Shown: piece by piece, positions 43,839 through 52,126 of the stretch | Position numbering within the stretch: the stretch's first letter is position 1 | Layout: every line of letters begins with the position of its first letter | Assembly (NCBI GenBank): GCA_016194975.1 | Contig: JACQAM010000020.1 | Location: 1-64,000, forward strand | DNA from: Bacteroidota bacterium | GTDB taxonomy: Bacteria; Bacteroidota; Bacteroidia; Palsa-965 | Length of the DNA: 64,000 nucleotides | Reading direction: 5' to 3' | The notes under the pieces: model-generated | The model's input: the letters and a program-made list of their open reading frames with translations, nothing else | Database searches by the model: none | Told to the model about the DNA's origin: nothing | Made by a program: the position numbers and the translations under genes

Positions 43839-44600
43839 TCACCATTCCGCATTCGGGATCGCACGTGCGAGGACCTGCATCTCACCGAGAATATAACTGA
43901 GGTTCTCCGTATGTTTTCCCTCACGGCTTCCTTTCTGCATCCACGCATTTGCATCCGGTACTTTGATTGTTGCTTCAGAAAAAACTTTCGAAATATTCTC
44001 CAGCCATTTTGTTTTCAGCGAAGCCACATCAGGAATTATTCGATCACTCACCAATAAATTATCGCCTTCGGTCACTGCAAAAAGGTCGCCGGTGTACATC
44101 CACATTTCATCGAGCGCATTTTGCAAACGGGAATGGCTTTCTTCCGTTCCATCACCAAATCGCAGCATCCATTGCGAAGAATGACGCAGATGATAAGTAG
44201 TTTCTTTCAGCGCTTTGGTTGCAAATGCAGCGAGCGTTTCATCTTTGCTTTTGCAAAGTTCGGTCAGCAATAAAAAGTGGAATGAAGAAAAGATAAATAA
44301 TCTTGCATTGGTAAAAGCAAAATCGCCATTCTTCAATTCAGTGAGCAAAGCACAACGGTACTGCGTGTGATCGCGCAAATAAGCGAGCTGATCTTCCGTT
44401 CTGCCCTTGTTCTCCACTTGTCCTGCATACGTGAGCAGAATTCTTGATTGACCAACAAGATCAAGCGCAATATTTGTTGTAGCAATGTCTTCTTCAAGAT
44501 ACGGGCCGTAACTGCACAATTCAGAAAGACGATGCCCGAGAATAAGACTGCTGTCGCCGAGACGAAGAACAAATTCAAAAAGAGCTTCCTGCTTATTCAT
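43839..44600 (-). CDS. paaC: Phenylacetyl-CoA 1,2-epoxidase structural subunit PaaC
   Basis: A 253-aa helical protein of the ferritin-like diiron family. Visible matches: LRLGDSSLILGHRLSELC, GPYLEEDIATTNIALDLVGQ, EDQLAYLRD and ALKETTYHLRHSSQWMLRFG. PaaC pairs with PaaA and is structurally important but not itself the catalytic iron site. It ends 38 bp after the boundary of the inverted repeat and begins 1 bp after paaB. Cytoplasmic. Confidence 0.95.
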   Translation of the reverse strand: MNKQEALFEFVLRLGDSSLILGHRLSELCSYGPYLEEDIATTNIALDLVGQSRILLTYAGQVENKGRTEDQLAYLRDHTQYRCALLTELKNGDFAFTNARLFIFSSFHFLLLTELCKSKDETLAAFATKALKETTYHLRHSSQWMLRFGDGTEESHSRLQNALDEMWMYTGDLFAVTEGDNLLVSDRIIPDVASLKTKWLENISKVFSEATIKVPDANAWMQKGSREGKHTENLSYILGEMQVLARAIPNAEW

Positions 44601-44601
44601 A

Positions 44602-44895
44602 TCACAGATATTTTACACCTTCAGGAATTACGTAGAAAGTTGGATGACGATACGGTTTATCATTCGAAGGTTCGAAAAAAGATCCGATGTCTTCCGGGCT
44701 CGAAGCAGTGATCATGGAAGAAGGCACAACCCATATATTGGTTCCTTCGCTTCTCCGCGAATACGTATCGCGCGCATTCTGCAATGCCATTTCTTTATCG
44801 GCAGCGTGAACACTACCGGCATGTTTGTGCGGCGTGCCTGATTTCGCCTGTACGAAAACTTCCCAGAGTGGAAATTGTGAATCAGTGTTACTCAT
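44602..44895 (-). CDS. paaB: Phenylacetyl-CoA epoxidase subunit PaaB
   Basis: A 97-aa protein: PLWEVFVQAKSGTPHKHAGS, VHAADKEMALQNARDTYSRR, NIWVVPSSMITASSPED. It matches PaaB over its full length. PaaB bridges PaaAC pairs in the multicomponent oxygenase. It lies 54 bp after paaA and 1 bp before paaC. Confidence 0.95.
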   Translation of the reverse strand: MSNTDSQFPLWEVFVQAKSGTPHKHAGSVHAADKEMALQNARDTYSRRSEGTNIWVVPSSMITASSPEDIGSFFEPSNDKPYRHPTFYVIPEGVKYL

Positions 44896-44949
44896 GTTTT
44901 TTTTATTGTGGGTCGAACCTTATATCTCTTTGATTGATGAGCGCTATTG

Positions 44950-45900
44950 CTATGCGACCAATGTTCCTGCTTCGCGTGATAATTTTTTCTTTGCATACGC
45001 GTTCGCAGCTTCGCGCACCCACGCGCCATCGTTGTGCGCCTTTATGTGATGCGCGAGCCGTTCTTTATTGCAGATTCCATTCCCGGAGATCACATTTTTG
45101 AATTCATCCCAATCAATTTTTCCGTAATCATAATGCCCGCGGGTTTCATTCCATTTCAAATCTTTATCAGGGATCTGCAATTTGATAAATTCCGCCTGCC
45201 CTACAGTTCTGTCAATGAATTTCTGGCGGAGTTCATCATTCGTTTCGCGTTTTATTTTCCAGCGGATACTGTCGGCAGAATTTTTTGATTCCGTATCGGG
45301 CGGGCCGAACATCATAATAGATGGCCACCACCAGCGGTTGAGCGCGTCCTGTGCCATTGCTTTTTGTTCAACTGTTCCTTTAGCAAGCACACACATGATC
45401 TCGTATCCCTGGCGCTGGTGAAAACTTTCTTCTTTGCAGATGCGCACCATCGCGCGCGAGTAAGGGCCATAAGAAGTGCGTTGTAACATTACCTGGTTCA
45501 CGATCGCTGCTCCATCCACGAGCCATCCTATTGCGCCCATGTCGGCCCAGGTAAGCGTAGGATAATTGAAAATGCTGGAATATTTTGCGTGGCCGGTATG
45601 CAACTGCTCCAATAATTCTTCGCGCGAAATCCCCATCGTCTCACAAGCACTGTAGAGATATAAACCATGACCGGCTTCATCCTGTACTTTCGCAAGCAGA
45701 ACAGCTTTTCTCCGCAAACTTGGTGCACGCGTAATCCAGTTTCCTTCGGGCTGCATACCGATCACTTCGGAATGCGCATGCTGCGAAACCTGCCGAATAA
45801 GCGTTTTCCGGTATTTCTCCGGCATCCAGTCTTTCGGTTCAATGAAATCTCCTTTATCGAGTTTTTCGTTGAAATGTTTTTCGAGTTCTATCGTGTCCAT
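44950..45900 (-). CDS. paaA: Phenylacetyl-CoA 1,2-epoxidase catalytic subunit PaaA
   Basis: A 316-aa ferritin-like diiron protein. Iron ligands are in [16 protein letters not shown] and [17 protein letters not shown] (E..EXXH pairs). Other hallmarks are [14 protein letters not shown] and [14 protein letters not shown]. It inserts one oxygen atom into the ring of phenylacetyl-CoA. First gene of the operon with TATATTTG 27 bp upstream of its ATG. The reductase subunit gene paaE, usually nearby, is not in the window. Confidence 0.97.
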   Translation of the reverse strand: MDTIELEKHFNEKLDKGDFIEPKDWMPEKYRKTLIRQVSQHAHSEVIGMQPEGNWITRAPSLRRKAVLLAKVQDEAGHGLYLYSACETMGISREELLEQLHTGHAKYSSIFNYPTLTWADMGAIGWLVDGAAIVNQVMLQRTSYGPYSRAMVRICKEESFHQRQGYEIMCVLAKGTVEQKAMAQDALNRWWWPSIMMFGPPDTESKNSADSIRWKIKRETNDELRQKFIDRTVGQAEFIKLQIPDKDLKWNETRGHYDYGKIDWDEFKNVISGNGICNKERLAHHIKAHNDGAWVREAANAYAKKKLSREAGTLVA

Positions 45901-45926
45901 ATTTTTTCAGAAAAATCCTGAGTATG

Positions 45927-45934
45927 CAAATATA
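45927..45934 (-). promoter_or_regulatory. paa operon -7 element TATATTTG
   Basis: The complement of CAAATATA fits TAnnTTTG and lies 27 bp before the paaA ATG. The -33 box is not a good TTG. No PaaR/PaaX-type gene or obvious operator is visible. Confidence 0.5.
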
Positions 45935-46040
45935 CGGAATTGAGAGGGTGAAGTGTTTATGATAATTGTCAATGAATTCCGGAAAAAATTTGTGAAAAAA
46001 GTGACTTTTCATTCCGTAGTGCATTATTCATTACACAGAA

Positions 46041-46048
46041 TATCTTTG
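46041..46048 (+). promoter_or_regulatory. -7 element TATCTTTG, 5 bp before ATG
   Basis: Ends 5 nt from the ATG at 46054, so the mRNA of the TonB-domain protein probably begins at or near the start codon. Confidence 0.55.
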
Positions 46049-46053
46049 TAGCC

Positions 46054-46713
46054 ATGAAGCCACCGGCAATTTCAAGTGAGAAAAGTGTTTTAGTTCCGGA
46101 AAAAATTTTTCCTGCGATCCTGCGACGGAATTTTTCCACCGGATTTTTTCTGTTGCTGATCTTATTTTCAGTTTCATCCTGTAAGCCCGATGAAAAAGAA
46201 AATGCCGTAACGAAAACGAACACATTCAGTGACGAAGATAGCGTCGACACCTTTTCCGTGAAACGGCCGATGCCGCTGACCGACGCGCAGAAAAAAGAAC
46301 TTGCTGATTCGAAAGGAATGGTCGATTCCATAGTGAAGGAATCGTCCAACATCATTAACGGCGGCGACCCCGATGTTTCTGATAAAATTGAGAATTCCAA
46401 AGCGTACGTTTCCGATCCCGATGTGGCGGCTTCTTTTCCGGGCGGCGATGATGCGATGCAGAATTATCTTACGAAGAAAATTGTTTACCCGCTCGTTGCT
46501 TTTCAGAATGATGTGAAAGGAACAGTGGTGGTGAAAGCACTCATAGAAGCGGATGGACGCATAGGCGGAGTTGGCGTAGTGCGAAGTCTCGGTTATGGTT
46601 GCGATGAATCGGCAATGGATTGCGTGCGTGCTATGCCCAAATGGATTCCGGCTACAAAGAATGGAACAGCAGTGAGAACGCTTGTAACTTTCCCTGTTTC
46701 ATTCGGCCAATAA
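46054..46713 (+). CDS. TonB C-terminal domain lipoprotein
   Basis: A 219-aa protein. A hydrophobic segment ends in lipobox FSVSSCK at ~residue 43, preceded by an unusually long, basic N-terminus (~28 residues). The C-terminal ~85 residues are a TonB-like domain: DAMQNYLTKKIVYPLVAFQN, KGTVVVKALIEADGRIG, ESAMDCVRAMPKWIPATKNG. Such domains transmit energy to TonB-dependent receptors, but in a lipoprotein without ExbB/D nearby this may instead be a regulatory or binding module. The very short leader is discussed separately. Confidence 0.8.
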   Translation: MKPPAISSEKSVLVPEKIFPAILRRNFSTGFFLLLILFSVSSCKPDEKENAVTKTNTFSDEDSVDTFSVKRPMPLTDAQKKELADSKGMVDSIVKESSNIINGGDPDVSDKIENSKAYVSDPDVAASFPGGDDAMQNYLTKKIVYPLVAFQNDVKGTVVVKALIEADGRIGGVGVVRSLGYGCDESAMDCVRAMPKWIPATKNGTAVRTLVTFPVSFGQ

Positions 46714-46743
46714 ATCGTAAATTTATTCTCGTAACCGTAAATC

Positions 46744-49700
46744 ATGCGGATGAGAAAAATCTACTTTTCACTTTTCATTTTATTATTTTCATTTCACTCA
46801 CGCGCGCAGATCCTCATTAACGAAGTGTGCAGCGCCGGCGATACTGCATTCAAAGATGAAGATGGGCAAGTGAACGACTGGATCGAATTTTACAATGCGG
46901 GTTCTGCGCAGGTAAATTTAGCCGGGTATAAAATAAAATGCGCGGAGAATAACAAAACGTATTCGTGGACTTTCCCAACTGTTTATGTACAGCCGCAGCA
47001 GCGCATCACTGTTTTCTGCTCCGGCAAAAACAGGAAAGATTATTTCGATCATTGGGAAGTTCCGGTTTATCCTAATCTTCCGGGAAAATATATGCCGGGT
47101 GTTGTAGCACAACCTCCCGATTGGGCCGATGTTTCTTTCAACGATTTTTCATGGGCAACGAATTCCGGAAATGTCGGTTATGGAGATGGAGATGATATTA
47201 CCACGATCGCTCCGAACATTTCACTTTACCAGCGCTACACTTTCAATATTGCTGACACCTCGAATATTGCGATCGTTGCTTTTCTTGTGGATTATGATGA
47301 TGCATTCGTTGCGTACTTCAATGGAAAAGAAATTGCGCGTGCGAATATTGGTGCGCAGGGATTTCCTCCTTTGTACAATGAATATGCATTCAACGAACAC
47401 GAAGCGCAGAATTATCAGAACGGCGGATTCTCCGGATTTTTTTCCATTCCTTCTTCTGAATTAGATACGATGATCCTGCCCGGCCCGAATACGCTCGCTA
47501 TAGAAACGCACAACTACGACCTGGGAATGGACGACATGACCATGATTCCTTATTTTTTACTTGGAGTTATTGATACCAGTGTCACTTATTTTCCGTTTGC
47601 GGCGAATGTTCACCTGCATACTGATTTTCAGCTCAGCGGCAGCGGAGAAATTCTCACGCTGGTGAATCCGCTTGGAACGATCATTGAGCAGGATACGATT
47701 GGAATGACGATGCTCAATCATTCGCGGGGAAGACAGCCGGATGGAAATGCAAACTGGTGTTTGTTCAATTTTCCTACGCCTGACACGGTGAATTTTTCTG
47801 CAGGATGTTTTATTGATTACGGGCCAGACCCGGTGATCTCACTCGCATCCGGATTTTATCCTTCATCACAAACAACAGGAATTACAGCAGGCATGGCAGG
47901 AAATATTTACTGGACCAGCGATGGAAGTGAGCCCACCACTTTTTCAAATATTTATTCTTCTTCCATCACTATTCCTTCCACGCAGGTGTTGCGAGCACGA
48001 TTGTTTCCTTCAACTACAAATTATCTTCCGGGATATTCTTCATCGGCAACTTATTTCATCAATGAAAATGTAACGCTCCCTGTTGTTTCTCTTTCTACTG
48101 ATCCTGCAAATCTTTTCGATCCTGTCAGCGGATTATATGTTACCGGAAATACTCCCGACACTACTTTCGGATACATTCCGTTTTACAATGCAAATTTCTG
48201 GCAGGGATGGAAGTGTCCGGCTGATGTTCAGTTCTTCGATAAAAATAAAGTGCTGCAGTTCTCGGAAAAATCTTCCATAAAAATACAGGGAAACTGGTCG
48301 AAGATGTTTCCGCAGAGAGGATTCACAGTGAGTCTCGATGAAAATTACGGTGGAAATATTCTGAATTACCAGTTGTTTCCCGATAAACCTGCAACTACTT
48401 ATTACAATTTCAATGTGCGCAATGCTGGCAGCGATTGGGGAGGCGCGCATTACCGCGATCGGTTATTGCAAAAATCTGCAGAGGCAAAAACGGATATTGA
48501 TGTGATGGATGGATATGCGTGCGTACTTTTTCTCAACGGGCAATATTGGGGCGTGTATGAATTGCGGGAGAAAGAAGACAAACATTACATTAAAAATAAT
48601 TCTAATACAGACGATGACAATGTTGATTTTCTTGAATTCGACGGAAACGTTATAAATGGCGACAACAAATCTTTTTTCAATACGGTACAGTATGTGACCA
48701 CGGCCGATATGACTTTACAATCGTCTTACGATTCTGCTTTTGCAATGATCGACAAAGAAAATTTTGCCGATTATTTCATTACGGAAACTTATGGCGGCAA
48801 TCTCGACTGGCTGGGCAGTTATACAAACAATATTAAATTCTGGAAACCTCATACAGGCCCCGGAAAATGGAGATACATTCTCTGGGACACCGATCTTACT
48901 TTTCAATCCGACACGCTGAACAAACTTTCGGAAGTGATCAATCCGCCGACACCGAATCCGCATTCTGAAATGCTGAGCGCTTTATTGATGAATGACACGT
49001 TCCGGAATTATTTCATCAATCGTTATGCAGATCTTCTGAACACAATTTATTACGGAACGAACATGGTGAATAATTCAGAAGCATTTTACAATGAGATGTT
49101 GCCGGAGATGTCGCGTCATTTTGCGATGTGGGGAACCGGTTCATCGCCCTACGCGCCCGTGTGCATACAGGCGCCTGAGAATGTTGCCGTGTGGAGAAAT
49201 AATATTGATTTTCTCGAATACAATCTTTTTGTTCGCCCGTATTATGTGCGCAACCAGATACAATCTCAATTTGCAATGAACGGGCAAGTGGTAGTAGGAT
49301 TGCAAACAGATCCGCCCGGCGCAGGAACCATCCATCTCAACACGATCATTCCCGATTCGCTTCCATGGAATGGAATTTATTTCGATGGAAATCCGATCAC
49401 GATTACCGCCATTCCGCAAACGGGATATAAATTTCTCTATTGGAAATCAAATTACACAACGAATGGAAATTATCCGTGGGAAGTGCTGCGTACGAATGTT
49501 GCGGTGAATGATACGTTCACTGCAGTCTTCCGTTCGCTCGAACCGATGTTTGAAATTTATCCGAATCCTTTTTACGATGAGCTCACGATCTATTATGAAA
49601 CTACGGAACCGGGAATTGTGGAACTGAAAGTTTATGATGTAACAGGAAGATTGGTCAGTGAAATTCTTCCATCGTCCGATTACGAAGAGCCGGGGCCGCA

Positions 49701-49815
49701 TACGTTGCATATCAATGCTGCAGAAATGGGACTTTCTAATGGAATGTATTTTTTCAGATTCGACGGGCCTTCTTACTCAAAAACTGTTAAAATAATCAGC
49801 GGCCGTCCGAACTGA
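46744..49815 (+). CDS. CotH-kinase family surface protein with T9SS type A tag
   Basis: A 1023-aa protein with signal peptide to about SRAQ. It opens with a lamin-tail domain (INEVCSAGDTAFKDEDGQ... WIEFYNAGSAQVNLAGYKI), then a beta-rich region and a chitobiase-like/FN3 stretch (~395-460). The CotH kinase domain spans ~490-770 (VRNAGSDWGGAHYRDRLLQK, GVYELREKEDKHYI, KWRYILWDTDLTF with the catalytic-loop Asp). The last ~85 residues (FEIYPNPFYDELTIYYET... LSNGMYFFRF) are a T9SS type A sorting domain. CotH of Bacillus phosphorylates spore-coat proteins; here the target is unknown. Likely exported to the cell surface. Confidence 0.9.
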   Translation: MRMRKIYFSLFILLFSFHSRAQILINEVCSAGDTAFKDEDGQVNDWIEFYNAGSAQVNLAGYKIKCAENNKTYSWTFPTVYVQPQQRITVFCSGKNRKDYFDHWEVPVYPNLPGKYMPGVVAQPPDWADVSFNDFSWATNSGNVGYGDGDDITTIAPNISLYQRYTFNIADTSNIAIVAFLVDYDDAFVAYFNGKEIARANIGAQGFPPLYNEYAFNEHEAQNYQNGGFSGFFSIPSSELDTMILPGPNTLAIETHNYDLGMDDMTMIPYFLLGVIDTSVTYFPFAANVHLHTDFQLSGSGEILTLVNPLGTIIEQDTIGMTMLNHSRGRQPDGNANWCLFNFPTPDTVNFSAGCFIDYGPDPVISLASGFYPSSQTTGITAGMAGNIYWTSDGSEPTTFSNIYSSSITIPSTQVLRARLFPSTTNYLPGYSSSATYFINENVTLPVVSLSTDPANLFDPVSGLYVTGNTPDTTFGYIPFYNANFWQGWKCPADVQFFDKNKVLQFSEKSSIKIQGNWSKMFPQRGFTVSLDENYGGNILNYQLFPDKPATTYYNFNVRNAGSDWGGAHYRDRLLQKSAEAKTDIDVMDGYACVLFLNGQYWGVYELREKEDKHYIKNNSNTDDDNVDFLEFDGNVINGDNKSFFNTVQYVTTADMTLQSSYDSAFAMIDKENFADYFITETYGGNLDWLGSYTNNIKFWKPHTGPGKWRYILWDTDLTFQSDTLNKLSEVINPPTPNPHSEMLSALLMNDTFRNYFINRYADLLNTIYYGTNMVNNSEAFYNEMLPEMSRHFAMWGTGSSPYAPVCIQAPENVAVWRNNIDFLEYNLFVRPYYVRNQIQSQFAMNGQVVVGLQTDPPGAGTIHLNTIIPDSLPWNGIYFDGNPITITAIPQTGYKFLYWKSNYTTNGNYPWEVLRTNVAVNDTFTAVFRSLEPMFEIYPNPFYDELTIYYETTEPGIVELKVYDVTGRLVSEILPSSDYEEPGPHTLHINAAEMGLSNGMYFFRFDGPSYSKTVKIISGRPN

Positions 49816-49839
49816 TAATTTCCAGTTGGAGTGCTTTCC

Positions 49840-49847
49840 TATCTTTG
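49840..49847 (+). promoter_or_regulatory. -7 element TATCTTTG for the OmpH-like gene
   Basis: Fits TAnnTTTG and lies 20 bp before the GTG at 49868. Confidence 0.5.
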
Positions 49848-49867
49848 CTACGCCAAAAAAAATCACT

Positions 49868-50524
49868 GTGAAAAATAATATTTCCACGCTCCTTAATGTT
49901 GTCCTCCTCATTGCGGTCATTATTCTTTTTTACCTCCATTTCAGCGGTACAAAGAATAATGGAAATGAAAAAACTACGGCTGCGAAAAAAGACACTGTTC
50001 CGCAATTGTCATTCAATATCCCGAAAAATCTCGCGGGCGCACACGTGCTTTTTGTGAATATAGATTCCATTGATGCAAAGTATGATGCGTTTGCCGATCT
50101 GAGCAAAGAAGCGAATAACAATTACAATGCGAAGATGAAACAGTATCAGGATAAAGCAGCGGCCTTGCAGGCACGTTACGACGGGCTTCAGCAGCAGGTG
50201 AATCTTGGAACGATCTCTTCCGATGATGCGTCGAAAGAAGAAGCATCGATCAACGCGGGAATGGAGGATCTGAAAAAAATGGAAACTGAAATTCAATATC
50301 TCGAAAACCAGGCCATGCAGAAAAATGCAACGATCACGGATGACATCACGAATTATTTCAAAGTCTACAGCCAGTCGCATAAGATCGATTACATTCTCGG
50401 TTACGGCGGTGGAAATACAGGAGTGCTTTTTGCCAATGACAGTCTCAATATTACGCTTGACGTGGTAAAGGCGCTGAATGAAAATTATGCGCAGAATAAA
50501 AATAAACCGAAAGGCACGAAATAA
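49868..50524 (+). CDS. OmpH/Skp family periplasmic chaperone
   Basis: A 218-aa protein using a GTG start at 49868; an in-frame TTG upstream would lie inside the promoter. A single membrane helix (NNISTLLNVVLLIAVIILFY) acts as signal or anchor. The Skp/OmpH core follows: HVLFVNIDSIDAKYDAFADL, a long coiled coil (~85-165), and the closing DYILGYGGGNTGVLFANDSLNIT. Skp trimers hold unfolded outer-membrane proteins. The anchor (rather than cleavable signal) is slightly unusual. A strong terminator follows. Confidence 0.87.
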   Translation: MKNNISTLLNVVLLIAVIILFYLHFSGTKNNGNEKTTAAKKDTVPQLSFNIPKNLAGAHVLFVNIDSIDAKYDAFADLSKEANNNYNAKMKQYQDKAAALQARYDGLQQQVNLGTISSDDASKEEASINAGMEDLKKMETEIQYLENQAMQKNATITDDITNYFKVYSQSHKIDYILGYGGGNTGVLFANDSLNITLDVVKALNENYAQNKNKPKGTK

Positions 50525-50545
50525 AAACAGTTGATAAAGAATTAT

Positions 50546-50593
50546 AATCCGGTGGTTCATCTTTTGCTGATGTGCCGCCGGATTTGTTTTTTT
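50546..50593 (+). terminator. Terminator after the OmpH-like gene
   Basis: AATCCGGTGG (50546-50555) pairs with CCGCCGGATT (50575-50584) including one G-U, with a T-run after it. Confidence 0.8.
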
Positions 50594-50614
50594 ACACCCA
50601 CTAAATTTTAAACA

Positions 50615-51028
50615 ATGACACAGCAAGCGATCACTCCCGGACTCCTCCAGAAAATAAAAAGTGTGGAAGAATTTCACGAAATATTTCTCATTGGCAATCG
50701 TCACCAGCCCACAGGAACAGTTTCGGAAGAAGAATATATGCTTCGCCACAATTTACTGAAGGAAGAAAATGAAGAATATCTCGAAGCCTGCAAGCGCGGC
50801 GACCTTGTGGAGATCGCAGATGCTCTCGGCGATTTGCTTTACATAACGTTCGGAACTATTCTCCGTCACGGATTGCAATACAAGATCGAAGAAGTGTTTG
50901 ATGAAATTCACCGCAGCAACATGTCGAAACTCGATGCGAATGGAAAACCGATCTTCCGCGAAGATGGCAAAGTGATGAAGAGTGAAAAATATTTCAGGCC
51001 GGATATTAAGAGGATACTGGGGGAATAG
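50615..51028 (+). CDS. MazG-like/PRA-PH nucleotide pyrophosphohydrolase
   Basis: A 137-aa all-alpha NTP-pyrophosphatase: FHEIFLIGNRHQP, then LLKEENEEYLEAC and VEIADALGDLLYITFGTIL, giving the E-E-E-D metal site of the MazG superfamily. FDEIHRSNMSKLDANGKPI follows and matches the HisE-like/PRA-PH subgroup, where this Ser-Asn-Met-Ser-Lys loop contacts substrate. It cleaves diphosphate from an (unknown) nucleoside triphosphate, probably for pool sanitation. Single gene in the cytoplasm with its own upstream terminator. Confidence 0.88.
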   Translation: MTQQAITPGLLQKIKSVEEFHEIFLIGNRHQPTGTVSEEEYMLRHNLLKEENEEYLEACKRGDLVEIADALGDLLYITFGTILRHGLQYKIEEVFDEIHRSNMSKLDANGKPIFREDGKVMKSEKYFRPDIKRILGE

Positions 51029-51103
51029 GTGGGAGGCAGTTGTCAGTGGCAGTTGGAAAAAATTACCGAAGAATCAACGGGATTTTAAGAGGCTGTTTAA
51101 AAT

Positions 51104-51952
51104 TCATTTTTTGGAATTGTTATGATGCCATTTTTGTTCAGCCGAGACGCATTTTGCAGGCCATAGTGGAGCGACTACGGCCAAGAAATGCAACGAAGGA
51201 TGGACAAAAATGGCGCATAACAAAATAATTAATTCCGCGTGATCGCCGGAAAGAAAAACACAAAGCGCACCAAGCGATTCTGTCTTCACGAATTTTTTTA
51301 TCGCGTGTTTTTGCAGCATTACTTTTGAAATGACTTCTTCTTCACTCATGTTATGCGTCTTCGCCTGATCTTTGATTTGATTTCTCACCAATGGAGTATC
51401 CACATATCCCGGGCAAATAGCATTCGCAGTAATGCCGAACGGCGCGCCTTCGAGTGCAGCAACTTTTGTAAATCCCACGAGCCCGTGCTTCGCAGCCACG
51501 TACGCGCTCTTGAACTCGCTCGCTACGAGCCCGTGTGCGCTCGCGATGTTGATGATGCGTCCCCAATTTTTTTTTTTCATTCCACCGAGAACAAGCCGCG
51601 TGGTATGAAAAGCAGCGGAGAGATTCAGCCCGATGATCATGTTCCATTTTTCCACAGGGAAATTCTCAATTTCAGAAACATGTTGCACGCCTGCGTTGTT
51701 CACAAGAATATCTATTGTACCAATATTTTTTTCCGTTTCTCCAATGAATTTTTCAATCGCGGAAACATCAAGCAGATTGGCATTCGAAAAAAAAGTTTTC
51801 ACAGAAAATTCTTTTCCGATTGCCGCAGCAATTTCAGGCCCGTCTTTTTCAAGTCCGTTGAAAGAAATATTGTAACCTGCTTTTGCAAATTCTCTTGCTA
51901 TGCCGAGGCCGATGCCGGAAGTGCTGCCTGTGATGAGAACTGTTTTGTTCAT
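51104..51952 (-). CDS. 3-hydroxybutyrate dehydrogenase-like SDR with replaced C-terminus
   Basis: A 282-aa protein, start at 51952. Cofactor motif TGSTSGIGLGIA, NNAGVQHV, catalytic SAH (IINIASAHGLVAS) and YVAAK are intact and match bacterial D-3-hydroxybutyrate dehydrogenases, as does ALEGAPFGITANAICPGYVDTPLVRNQI (quoted in part: GITANAICPGYVDTPLV). After LGALCVFLSGDHAELI the expected TGxxxxVDGGWTAQ end is missing. About 40 unrelated residues (LCAIFVHPSLHFLAV..., NNSKK) are read instead from the palindromic element at 51115-51229. The protein may be inactive or impaired, since this tail closes the active site and subunit contacts in the family. Confidence 0.85.
   Translation of the reverse strand: MNKTVLITGSTSGIGLGIAREFAKAGYNISFNGLEKDGPEIAAAIGKEFSVKTFFSNANLLDVSAIEKFIGETEKNIGTIDILVNNAGVQHVSEIENFPVEKWNMIIGLNLSAAFHTTRLVLGGMKKKNWGRIINIASAHGLVASEFKSAYVAAKHGLVGFTKVAALEGAPFGITANAICPGYVDTPLVRNQIKDQAKTHNMSEEEVISKVMLQKHAIKKFVKTESLGALCVFLSGDHAELIILLCAIFVHPSLHFLAVVAPLWPAKCVSAEQKWHHNNSKK
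51115..51229. repeat. Palindromic intergenic element overlapping SDR 3' end
   Basis: A ~110-bp imperfect palindrome. Outer arms GTTATG-at-GCCATTTTTGT (from 51119) and its near-complement ACAAAAATGGCGCATAAC (51204-51221); next GCATTT with AAATGC; centre GGCC-a-TAGT...ACTA-c-GGCC (51159-51182). It is inserted so that the SDR frame reads into it. Looks like a mobile or REP-like repeat. Confidence 0.75.
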
Positions 51953-52034
51953 GAGACGAAGATAAATGAGAATGGAGAACGGAGTGAGGAGGGAGGGGAA
52001 AATTTTCGGGTAGGCCGCCTCTACTGTGCTTATT

Positions 52035-52078
52035 CGGGCAGGGATAGAAGCAGGGCACCATGTGCCGCGGATAGCCCG
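52035..52078. repeat. CGGGC/GCCCG structured repeat with twin GGATA motifs
   Basis: CGGGC (52035-52039) pairs with GCCCG (52074-52078), inside lies GGCAC-cat-GTGCC (52054-52066), flanked by GGGATAG and CGGATAG. On the other strand this reads CGGGCTATCCGC...CTTCTATCCCTGCCCG, a layout I recall from interspersed repeats in other Bacteroidota genomes. It lies upstream of the SDR gene. Confidence 0.55.
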
Positions 52079-52126
52079 ACCCTGCAGGGGCACGTAACAA
52101 TTACATACGAATGAATTTCATTTATT

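Noticed and set aside
51953-52093. Upstream in-frame extension of the SDR
   Set aside because: The extension is translated from the CGGGCTATCC repeat; the Rossmann fold begins normally at the ATG at 51952.
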